The notes under the pieces were generated by a model. It worked only from the letters and a program-made list of their open reading frames with translations, ran no database searches and was not told the DNA's origin. The position numbers were made by a program, and so were the translations under genes. DNA of 64,000 nt from Branchipolynoe longqiensis (Eukaryota > Annelida > Polychaeta > Phyllodocida > Polynoidae): contig CM059186.1 of the NCBI GenBank assembly GCA_030323885.1, positions 23,641,849-23,705,848 of the forward strand. Reading direction: 5' to 3'. This document shows positions 36,501 through 40,464 of the stretch, piece after piece (position 1 is the first letter of the stretch; every line of letters starts with the position of its first letter).

Positions 36501-38997
36501 GATGTGCCGAAACCTATTTTCTGGATAGTTGAACATCTTCCCCATGGCAACCGATATGGACTTCCATGATTTGTTTAGCCTAATTCTAATTTGGCGCATC
36601 TGGATCTGTATGTGGAAGAGTCGGTGGTCGTCCTCTGCCTTTTGCCTTCGGATAGGCTTGGACTTGTCGACACCAGTCATTTTCTATAATAATCAAATTA
36701 AAATAATTTTTTTAACTTGATCTATATCATTTTATCATTTGGTATGGGCCTAATAATGAATATACAGAGAAATATTTGAGAGTGACCGATGCTTGCTAGA
36801 TTCTAGGCAAAACCTATGTACAGAAAATGAATCGTTGGAACACCTGTTATCTATATCCCCTCCATGCATTAGATATCCATATTGGTGATTCCCATATATT
36901 AATAATGTATTAACAGAAATCTTTGAAATATTAATATGACTCCAAATTCATCTTTGTGTGATCATTAATAAGAAAGTCATAATGCTTTTAAACAAACAAA
37001 AACCGACTGAAACGGTAGTCGTATGGCGGCCACATTTGTCACATACCTAGTCTACACTTCAAAATGATGTTGCAACTACAGAGGTCTGCCAACCCTAAAG
37101 TATATCGAGATTAAAATCGAGAGTGATATTAAATCAATCCTGATTCAAATTCTGATTTATTGATGCCTACTAATGTTCTGGGAAACCAACAATAGAAAGT
37201 AAAATTGAACTTTGAATTGAAGCATGGTCACGAATGACAAAATTTCCGCAACATTTTCCCTCGAAAAAAATATTGGGACAAATCAATCCAAATACACCTC
37301 ATTTCTAACAATTAATGATATATGATTTACATAAATTAAAATCAGCATTCATTCAGCTATGCACTGATCTAGTCCATTTCACATTTAGTATTGACTTACC
37401 GTAGTTAGAAAGTAAAACTTCCAGCATTGTTGACAAATCTGGACTTGCTTCTGAGTCGGCCATTTTGCTTCAGTTGCTCATGTAGAGCTGGTACTAGATC
37501 GCTCTGCGCATGTGAGCCGTAGTCTCGCATTCACACAGTTAATAACGTTCAGAAAGGAAATTAAATTCTCTTTAATTCAGTACCAACTTTGAGGGGGTTA
37601 TGTATTTTATTTTGTGTAGAAAATAGCACCCAAAGTGAGAACATTTGAAACAGTTATTTAGCAATTTTTGAACAACTTTTATTTCTGCGGTTATGAATTT
37701 GTAAAAAACCGCTTCTGGTTTTTTTTTACCAGGGAGTTGAAGTGGAGCATTTTTTCTGAGATTCAGCCATTTTCAACAGGTTATCTGCATGCAGTTGGGG
37801 TACCTAGTTAAAGACATTTGCCATACCGTTTTCAGGTTTTCCCAAGTAGCTAGGCACTCTTCTTGTCGCTTGGCCAGGTCATTGGCAGGAATGTGCACTG
37901 TGTGTGATGCAGTGGGGGTCCTGGCGCGCGCAGCCAGCTGGGCCGACTATAATACAATGTATGTGTATTACATGCTTAAAGTTGCATAGTCCGATGTAGA
38001 TAAATGATTCACCCAGTACTTGTAGTACACGGGTGAATGACAAGGTAGTGTAAATACAGGCGAAAATAGGTTTAGTATGGAACATGACCTAGAAACTGTG
38101 GCTCCAGTATCAAATGGCTACCCATATCGGCACAGAGTTGGTGAAATGGGAGAGAATGCAAAAAGACAAGATGGCGGCCGCAGAACGCCGTCGATTTCAC
38201 TTTTAAATCTTATTAAACTAGATATTATATTATATTTTTCAACTCAAAGGTAGCGGGCTATCAATAAGACATATATAAAGAATAATTGTTGCTTCTTAGA
38301 TTGTGAAATTAGGCTCTCAATTCTTTGACCCGTTTTTTCGACAGCTTTTACATAAGGTTGGTTTGCACCCCTACTGCAGCAGTACGGGGTGAATCTTGTA
38401 TCTAAGTCCGATGGTGTTTAGTTTCTGACATTTTTCTGAGATAAATATATAGGGTTGATCCTTATAATTTGCCTTACTATAGCTTGAAGTAACTTTTATT
38501 TTAAATGGTTAACTTTTGAGATATTTGAAGTGCAACCATGCAAAATTAATTTTGGAAAGCACACCAAAACTCTAACACCATAGGATTCTGCACAACAGAT
38601 TCTATTAAATTGACTCAGTATTCCCTTCTATATGTGTTGACAAATGTTTAATAAGTGCACCACTATGTAAATTAGATATGTAGAATCAAATCTAGATAAT
38701 TGCTTTGGTTTTGACAATTTTATGTTTTCATCAGACTATGCAGCTGTAAGCAACTACCAGACCAACTGAGAGGGGTAGGCCTATTCCTGTATGTCAGGTA
38801 TAGCCTCTAAGTGTTAATTTATGCACTTACAATTTTTGTTTATTAATTTAGTGTGGCTAATCTCGATCACATTACACATCTACATGATTATGATGATGGG
38901 ATAAAGATACTCTTGAAGGGAAACAAACAGCTGATGAACGTACCTTTTCTAATAGAGCTTGTTGGGCTTCCATTTCACGACTCTCGCAATCCAGAAT
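12857..38997 (-). CDS. CENPK: CENP-K homologue, inner kinetochore (CCAN) subunit, 7 exons found
   Basis: CENP-K belongs to the CENP-H/I/K/M module of the constitutive centromere network, linking CENP-A chromatin to the outer kinetochore. Exons in transcript order are 38944-38997, 28921-29056, 23186-23315, 21314-21427, 20505-20574, 14389-14451 and 12857-13009. They join in a single open frame of 239 residues plus TAA. The C-terminal half matches vertebrate CENP-K in pattern: KLEHANAYKRKLMRLIGRF, VEEHFPPP, then DPYVQTDARYWPSYIQLLVR and TGVAQKDPSDDTRV, against the human EDHFPLP / DPYVKISDSFWPPYVELL block recalled from general knowledge. The middle is predicted coiled coil (ILLSDLEKSLSELYDILSYV). 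The first coding exon is missing; 40025-40050 is only a candidate. Retrotransposons fill several introns. Confidence 0.85.
13055..13480. repeat. About 75-bp direct repeat on both sides of a CAGGG element
   Basis: About 13058-13133 (GTTTGTTTGTCGCTAG, CCTTTTAGTCATTTTTCTCG, ATCTTTCCATGTGATTATAT) recurs at about 13403-13477 (GTTTGTTGTTGCTATC, CCTTTTACTTGTTTTCTC, ATCTTTCCATATGATTATAT). The CAGGG-ended element lies exactly between the two copies. Confidence 0.7.
13134..13402. mobile_element. CAGGG-ended inverted-repeat element, second copy
   Basis: It starts CAGGGTCCATACACATGTG and ends near CCCCGTACGGACC, with internal TTCAAGACTATTTTCATTTG blocks shared with 1075-1299 in the opposite orientation. 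It contains an internal partial duplication. Confidence 0.6.
14029..14264. mobile_element. CAGGG-ended inverted-repeat element, third copy
   Basis: It begins CAGGGTCAGTACACATGTG and ends CCATACGGACCCTG, so both ends are intact. It is non-coding and 236 bp. Confidence 0.65.
14389..14451 (-). CDS. CENPK: CENPK exon (GRFVEEHFPPP)
   Basis: The exon has 21 whole codons between GTTTTAG and AAG|GTTTGT, encoding GRFVEEHFPPPSAEVKKWAK. It corresponds to the human GEFLEDHFPLP segment and is in phase with both neighbours. Confidence 0.88.
14764..15125. mobile_element. Element with 86-bp perfect inverted repeats and DIRS-like subterminal sequence
   Basis: Arms 14764-14849 and 15040-15125 are exact reverse complements by inspection. 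Just inside the left arm, about 14849-14892 (AGAGGACAAGCTCGCGCAGG then CCGGAAGTAGCCTCAG) matches the 5' subterminal region of the DIRS element at 20330-20372. The right arm abuts the DIRS element at 15126. It has no ORF. A single arm is also present at the 3' end of DIRS copy 1 (6689-6748). It is probably a non-autonomous DIRS relative. Confidence 0.75.
15126..15172. repeat. DIRS 3' inverted terminal repeat
   Basis: It begins TTCTTACTTCATCTTCCG and ends CCCGGGGAGAG on the plus strand, the exact reverse complement of 20365-20411 as far as I can read. Confidence 0.9.
15515..16732 (-). CDS. DIRS tyrosine recombinase
   Basis: The 405-codon open frame mediates integration of the circular DNA intermediate. 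Catalytic residues are visible: Arg I in SSQRGQTI, a Lys in KMKTLLKH, the H-x-x-R box in KGHSTRGASAS and the Tyr nucleophile in FAKFYHKS near the C-terminus. The N-terminal core-binding-like part includes WRQSTRKSYHAHINRWALW. The frame overlaps the ORF2 3' end by 271 nt in another phase. It opens with TTG and has no early ATG, so translation probably needs frameshifting, re-initiation or splicing. Length and order fit the DIRS family. Confidence 0.9.
   Translation of the reverse strand: MLPTIQPHPQSYKKTPKGRDEGDRCRPTLAGATVAPAATGRVGRSTALPEERGKPCWDRAPKYRKIRRGFKQYKIDGVPLLARTLQGYEVDNKTLQYFKFTWRQSTRKSYHAHINRWALWALEKGIKVLNPKISDVLRYLRTYFETGVGYGALNVARCALSVILPRSQGKTVGEHYLVKWFCKSCHEQRPPQPRYDSFWSVEVVLNWILKLQENSKLSLKLLSYKLVVLLLLVSSQRGQTILNLNIDRMRVEDSSIVFKMKTLLKHNQLGQPLDSVRFYQYAANRRLCVVKTLKCYVSRTEKVRGKNTQLLLSYIGPHGPISRATLARWTIEVLRLAGIDTTKYKGHSTRGASASSARAMGANLNAIMRNASWRDSASFAKFYHKSIEDPGEVQRAILSKTVRRN
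16462..18414 (-). pseudogene. DIRS ORF2: reverse transcriptase, RNase H, Dam-like methyltransferase, one in-frame stop
   Basis: The RT motifs are FRMILDLTELNKIIHYEHF, SADLTDAYYSLNI, LPNGLAPGPRIFTKL and YLDDSF (catalytic Asp pair). RNase H follows with TDASLMGWGAH, VLELKAI and RTDNTTALAYI. The C-terminal DMFASRLNTRLPAYVSW...YCFPPFSLIPRVIRKL...IVVAPHWPAQPWHPLL region is the Dam-like N6-adenine methyltransferase domain known in DIRS elements. A TAA at 17764-17766 lies two codons before YLDD; the frame is otherwise continuous through it. ORF2 overlaps the ORF1 stop by four bases (AAGTGAGG) in a different frame and starts without ATG. The stop is probably a recent mutation; copying error or suppression cannot be excluded. 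Confidence 0.88.
18411..19910 (-). CDS. DIRS ORF1, gag-like protein
   Basis: The 499-residue frame starts MAAERNTRTQNGDG. It has an acidic N-terminal third (EEEPYWEDDDGS), a helical middle (KGVVGVLTAIAPTMDIIL, KVVHSQLGKELIRDKRDVYG) and a C-terminal Arg/Gly/Asn-rich tail (RGARGYTNWSGR, GRGRGNSNRGFQK) that looks RNA-binding. No CCHC zinc knuckle is seen. The decayed copy at 4308-6237 shares the middle and the tail. The nucleocapsid role is inferred from position and composition. Confidence 0.88.
   Translation of the reverse strand: MAAERNTRTQNGDGGKVSAGCCTVSVPAKASETDLSEYKKMYDEMVALRDEAKGLQLDSVRIREEWRADRVSNVGQDGGSDVGYLGYEDNHEDYIGHDDGVCAWADYEPEEEPYWEDDDGSVSVASLNMADQLAVLKSGVQATKSQVPEVTEAYESSVSPFGKFRVPQPPQTVSEIPKVVAVTTVNEKDATTKRMETKPRREFKLDLNLHKGALLTELQETYKKVKKPVNPRITISESMAGAIQHFYGGPNEGAQKHLKTIREISRMYTGLTDVPSARVQVLNEEIRFAESRKEGENALLTASKGVVGVLTAIAPTMDIILKRGSADPELDEQAVHMLNAIKLVVATHAQMRLDRKLSVRKVVHSQLGKELIRDKRDVYGDLPVETEFLLGENLGERNKQLLKSVRASDSCMNTNLAFRGKRRNTFEHQGRYGGPYSRPFRGNGRFRPRGARGYTNWSGRPQQYDKKFGRTAEDYVHNSVPSIPRGGRGRGNSNRGFQK
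20365..20411. repeat. DIRS 5' inverted terminal repeat
   Basis: It begins CTCTCCCCGGGTACTTAACT and ends GAAGTAAGAA. The adjacent internal 40 bp (CCTGCGCGAGCTTG) recurs in the 14764-15125 element and in copy 1. Confidence 0.9.
20505..20574 (-). CDS. CENPK: CENPK exon (EAHRKLEHANAYKRKLMRLI)
   Basis: The acceptor is TTTGCAG and the donor ATT|GTAAGC. It enters with one base completing a Ser codon and leaves in phase 0, giving the smooth junction KLMRLI-GRFVEEHF. The end of a DIRS element lies only 93 bp downstream (20411). Confidence 0.85.
20781..21313. other. CENPK intron without recognised coding sequence
   Basis: The interval is AT-rich. It contains a reversed SINE tail fragment at about 21085-21140 (GTTTTACGTTCTAGTAACAT). 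TTATGTAAAGTAGAAGC-type sequence near 20740 is inverted at about 20870-20892 (ATAACTTTGCTTCTACTTGA), giving a loose inverted repeat around a tRNA-like GGCAGCTCGATGCTGCTG stretch. That stretch is not a convincing tRNA. Confidence 0.4.
21314..21427 (-). CDS. CENPK: CENPK exon (coiled-coil segment)
   Basis: The acceptor is CTGTACAG and the donor AAG|GTAGGG. In phase with its neighbours it encodes ETALGLEREQIHDELTRRLE and AVRAAQSPHQIRDRPTS. This corresponds to the LEREQRWLDEQQQ region of the vertebrate protein. Confidence 0.82.
21470..21520. repeat. (AT)n(GT)n microsatellite
   Basis: A run of AT dinucleotides passes directly into a run of GT dinucleotides, about 40 bp upstream (in gene orientation) of the CENPK exon acceptor at 21428. 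Confidence 0.9.
21527..21594 (-). repeat. Inverted copy of the 8349-8461 short repeat
   Basis: It contains ACCCTGCTCATAACGGATAA then GTGTGTTAATACTTGTTTTC and GGGCAGCACTAGTCC, the reverse complement of the block inside the SINE at 8.35-8.46 kb. Confidence 0.65.
21598..21826 (+). mobile_element. CAGGG-family element, truncated copy
   Basis: It carries the internal blocks GATAGGAATT, CAGTGGGGACAGTTTAATGG, AATTACCCAAAATAAG and CTTCAGGCCCCGTAC. The left TIR is missing and the right end stops at CCCCGTACAAAG. Confidence 0.55.
22380..23185. repeat. Unassigned repetitive segment with an exact-looking 80-bp tandem duplication
   Basis: About 22789-22868 and 22872-22951 are near-identical copies (CAAACAATCACAAACAGTTA, ATATATTAAACAAATTTA, ATTTGATAAATTGTTATAAT). 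Upstream, 22430-22760 is GC-richer with CCCCGT and GCGGCG tracts and a reversed AATAAAGAACC. It might be the edge of an LTR or YR element, but no protein frame is seen. Confidence 0.5.
23186..23315 (-). CDS. CENPK: CENPK exon (coiled-coil segment)
   Basis: The acceptor is CTGTTTTAG and the donor GCG|GTAAGG. It encodes ALPDSVAVQQQILLSDLEKS then LSELYDILSYVKAQRQMTRE, an amphipathic helix with regularly spaced Leu/Ile. Both junction phases agree with the neighbouring exons. Confidence 0.83.
24013..25017 (-). pseudogene. Ngaro tyrosine recombinase with one in-frame stop
   Basis: The N-terminal part is HHQRLLNLYTKALAPRTW. The catalytic part has Arg I in TLVRQSNLV, a Lys in STKTRFV, the H-x-x-R box in LHSLRRGAAQ and the Tyr in AVRFYLKP. 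A TAA at 24316-24318 interrupts it between CPLKAWL and YARHILPHDD; the same frame continues on both sides. It also continues in frame from the RNase H through TAA 25018-25020, so a polyprotein is possible. Confidence 0.85.
25018..26897 (-). pseudogene. Ngaro reverse transcriptase and RNase H, frameshifted
   Basis: RT motifs: RPKKNSAAKRIIIDLNFP, WGADLARAYRQLRV, PFGCRTSALACARTT and CYLDDFIGIE with the catalytic Asp pair, followed by the WLGFVID and LAGKLQHLSKCI thumb region. After a frameshift near 25600-25640 the RNase H has ECDSTLSGAGAF, QLEAVNLVHAV, NTDNLASKQVL and LADALSRSHD. The RT frame opens in the -1 phase relative to gag with TTG and no ATG. Confidence 0.87.
26891..28543 (-). pseudogene. 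Ngaro gag-like ORF with one in-frame TGA
   Basis: The start MVVVMPPIKKRRGRPP resembles an AT-hook. A short coiled coil (LAEQQGTILQLRQENRR) runs into TGA 28274-28276 (ACG TGA), and the same frame continues as LNALEKIAAIPGMSMP. Next comes a Pro/Arg-rich part (PSPRPSPRPSPRP), a helical core (ALQKLKGTLFPHNF, WAEYFLALRMLAAQP) and a Cys/His-rich patch (CYLWNWGKDCGNQATHG, HICAWCAYKF, HREQDC) likely to bind nucleic acid. The TGA fits a CpG-type CGA-to-TGA change. Confidence 0.82.
28921..29056 (-). CDS. CENPK: CENPK exon (VQTELVDSRKLEP...KVKLLEG)
   Basis: The acceptor is AAATGCAG and the donor CTCG|GTGAGT. The 136-nt exon enters in phase 0 and leaves one base over. It encodes VQTELVDSRKLEPAGPDDGS and EITILKAKVKLLEGTTQAYK. 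The last stretch resembles the LSLLIMQVKCLTAEL helix of vertebrate CENP-K. Confidence 0.82.
29173..29495 (-). repeat. tRNA-derived SINE, reverse orientation
   Basis: The complete order of blocks runs in reverse, from the (GGTT)n tail through TAACATCTAAGGTCATATTA to GCCATCCCATCTGG at the tRNA-like head. It lies just upstream of a CENPK exon. Confidence 0.85.
30521..32030 (-). pseudogene. RTE-like LINE, reverse transcriptase and C-terminal part
   Basis: A 369-codon frame (30521-31630) contains YIDYAKAFDKVHHKKL, GVRQGCVLSPSLFNIYTE, RYADDTALLA (catalytic) and the RTE/BovB-like C-terminal block CETWTLKKAITKLEAFEMWQ, KYFGHMIRHQESQRR, GRRRTTWMDNITEW. Upstream, in shifted frames, are LPKKPKAVECSDFRTISL and EEFGFRPNSGTREAIF, the N-terminal RT motifs. 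The endonuclease is absent (5' truncation). It lies in the CENPK intron. Confidence 0.85.
32031..34244. other. CENPK intron, no recognised feature
   Basis: AT-rich sequence with short purine-rich and G-rich tracts (about 32985-33010). No exon, recognisable transposon protein or clear repeat family is seen. Confidence 0.4.
34245..35760 (+). pseudogene. CR1/L2-like LINE fragment, RT and C-terminal region
   Basis: RT palm fragments in broken frames: TRRVKTGVPHNDLPL, FTLFADDAALTVHD (FADD box), ENKLTVNSAKTEYVIYG and DSYKYLGTTLDSTLNGN. After an inserted RTE tail (34808-35066) the C-terminal part follows: TTILPVIDYNDIIYE, VAELHKKAKLDTLSEQRDL, GAPIYKGSVMWNDLSIKVRE. Several stops and the insertion leave no intact frame. 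Confidence 0.8.
34808..35066 (-). mobile_element. 3' tail of an RTE-like LINE, nested
   Basis: It is the reverse complement of the 3' end of the element at 51.4-53.4 kb (about 53108-53388), from AGAATCTCCGATGG-like sequence to TGACCGACAGCATGATGATG. The (ATG)n tail is at its left end. Confidence 0.85.
36016..36353 (-). repeat. tRNA-derived SINE, reverse orientation
   Basis: Full-length, from the tail TACATCCTAACAACATCTAA to GGCTGAATGAATTAGAG-type head read on the minus strand. It truncates the open frame at 36354-36680. Confidence 0.85.
36428..36683 (-). CDS. Candidate exon of an unknown gene nested in a CENPK intron
   Basis: The minus-strand frame after acceptor ATTATAG reads KMTGVDKSKPIRRQKAEDDH, RLFHIQIQMRQIRIRLNKSW, KSISVAMGKMFNYPENRFRH and IIERTIGQLGKLDSELVADF, to a possible donor AGG|GTAGAT. 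The composition looks coding and helical/basic, but I do not recognise it. It is out of phase with the 37400-37463 exon unless another exon intervenes. It could be a decayed transposon gene. Confidence 0.35.
37400..37463 (-). CDS. Candidate first exon (MADSEASPDLSTMLEVLLSN)
   Basis: An ATG is followed by 21 codons and a consensus donor (TACG|GTAAGTC), leaving one base over. The codons look coding. It cannot belong to the CENPK chain in phase between 38944 and 28921, so it may start a nested transcript with the 36.4-36.7 kb frame or an alternative CENPK start. Unknown function. Confidence 0.4.
37976..38749 (-). mobile_element. TTAA-flanked inverted-repeat element carrying a nested transposon
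   Basis: It reads TTAA-AGTTGCATAGTCCGATG on the left and CATCAGACTATGCAGCTGTAAG on the right, in reverse orientation relative to 62391. It is split by a 408-bp element at 37997-38404. Confidence 0.78.
37997..38404. mobile_element. 408-bp transposon with 9-bp target duplication and terminal hairpins
   Basis: The ends TAGATAAATGATTCACCC and GGGGTGAATCTTGTATCTA are inverted copies. AGTCCGATG occurs immediately on both sides (37988-37996 and 38405-38413), a 9-bp target duplication as made by Mutator-like transposases. Each end carries its own hairpin (38008-38040 and about 38366-38391). There is no ORF, so it is non-autonomous. Confidence 0.8.
38944..38997 (-). CDS. CENPK: CENPK exon (ILDCESREMEAQQALLEK)
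   Basis: The exon has 18 whole codons between ACTTCAG and AAG|GTACGT. It joins in phase 0 to VQTELVDS, giving a continuous helix. No start codon is inside, so at least one more coding exon lies further right. Confidence 0.78.
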
Positions 38998-39504
38998 CTG
39001 AAGTCAATTAGAAACAATACTGCTTTGGTGCAAGCAGATGCTTTATATAAACAAGTATTAGTTCTATCTATCCAATTTAAAAACTTGAGTTCCGAAAAGT
39101 ATATTATCTTCCCCACCTTATACTCTTTATATTAGAAATTCACTCAGTTATCCTCGTTCAAAAGTCCCTTCTCTAGCCTTATTTATAATAAGCTATAGTT
39201 ATAGTATAGGCCTACCATTCTATCCATAGGGACAAATTTCAAATACAAAAGTTGTCCCGATGATAGCAATTCTTTAGAAATATTAAAAATAAAATTGCGA
39301 AAATTAAACTTCATAAATATTAGGACCATACAACTCACACATTGTACATTGTCAAATGAATATGTTTTACCAAATATACTTGTACTTTAATGGCTAACCC
39401 CATAGGCTGATGATGCCAGTATTTGGGCATGCATGCAGTACGTCATGACGTGACCTACATGACGTTACTTCTGAAGTGTTTTTAAAAGCATGGTCATGCA
39501 CGAT

Positions 39505-39549
39505 GTCAAAGACCCTATAATACTATAATAGTATTATAGGGTCTTTGAC
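39505..39549. repeat. Perfect hairpin, 22-bp arms
   Basis: Arms 39505-39526 and 39528-39549 are exact reverse complements around one base (GTCAAAGACCCTATAATA and its complement). It is probably a minimal foldback element or a very tight transposon remnant. It lies in the divergent interval between CENPK and the zinc-finger gene. Confidence 0.85.
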
Positions 39550-40024
39550 GATGTTCTGTCAGCCAAAATAACACATGGTAATTATTATAAGGGACGAAAA
39601 GATATTTTGGAGGTTATTTCGTAACTTTAGGGAAAAGTCCATTGAATTACCTTGTTTTAAATTAAAAGGGGTAGGGACTAATTTAGACAATTGTTCAGCT
39701 ATACTGACTTTAAAATAAAAGGAAAATAGTGTTAATAAAAGATAAATTTGTACACATATATGAATGTTTTAATACCACCATTTTCTCGTTTGATTATTTT
39801 CCTCGTTAGAAAAACAAATGAGGAATTGCATGAGTTGGTAGTCGTTTCGTTTACTATTAGTATTGACGGTGTTCCCGTCTTTAGATACACTCAAACTATT
39901 CCCGAATCATTTGCGTTTCTAGTTCATAATATGTCATATGATTTGGCAACACGTTTCACAATCAATGTATGTGGGAGTATGAGTTGCGTCTATATTGCAC
40001 AAACAATTTCATTGTGTTTCTCAC

Positions 40025-40050
40025 CAACACCATTCACTAAAGGCTGCCAT
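40025..40050 (-). CDS. Candidate first coding exon of CENPK
   Basis: It has a strong start context (GCCATGG) and reads MAAFSEWC before the donor TTG|GTGAGA. It leaves two bases over, so it cannot join directly to 38997 and needs a further exon. It lies 400 bp from the divergent zinc-finger start, where a CENPK promoter would be expected. This is inference only. Confidence 0.25.
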
Positions 40051-40124
40051 GGCTCTGTATCATGTTTGGTCGTACTCTTCTCAAACTTCTAAGGGTAGAC
40101 TAAGCGTTGAATTTCCCCGCCATG

Positions 40125-40311
40125 GCTGTTCCGATTAGTGCCGAAATCGTAGTGCATTTTGTCGTTTGAAAAACACTGTAAAGTGTCTATGGATAACATT
40201 ATTTACCAGAGAATAGTACTTGACCTAGTGTAGAGCATGCTTTATCTAAATAACGTCCACATACATGCATTTCTACATTGTGTAGAGGGGGCACCTGCTA
40301 ATCGGAACAGC
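40125..40311. repeat. 187-bp segment bounded by 14-bp inverted repeats
   Basis: GCTGTTCCGATTAG at 40125-40138 is the exact reverse complement of 40298-40311. No ORF is present. It lies just upstream of the zinc-finger promoter and may be a small transposon. Confidence 0.55.
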
Positions 40312-40349
40312 GTCCTAAATAGCTCAAATAAATATTCAAAATTAACCCA

Positions 40350-40449
40350 TTAAACAGCCAACCAGATTGGACGTCAGTGACGTGTACCAGTTGGGAACCA
40401 ATCAGAACTATCCAAAACAAACCCGGCCCACTTTCGCTGTCAAGAGAAG
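40350..40449. promoter_or_regulatory. Probable bidirectional promoter of CENPK and zinc-finger gene
   Basis: An inverted CCAAT box (ATTGG, 40366-40370), CRE-like GACGTCA and TGACGTG at 40370-40384, and a CCAAT box in AACCAATCAG at 40398-40402 lie within 85 bp of the ATG at 40450. There is no TATA box, as is common for housekeeping genes. The CENPK start must lie leftward, so both genes may share this interval. Confidence 0.55.
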
Positions 40450-40464
40450 ATGGCGTCGGTTGAG
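40450..40464 (+). CDS. Zinc-finger gene first coding exon (MASVE)
   Basis: The start context AGAAGATGG is favourable. Five codons end at GAG|GTGGGT in phase 0, which fits the 48780 exon directly. An alternative second exon after CATTCAG at 40661 (KVCECGFGGPSGFGALTL) is also in phase but is less convincing. Confidence 0.65.
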
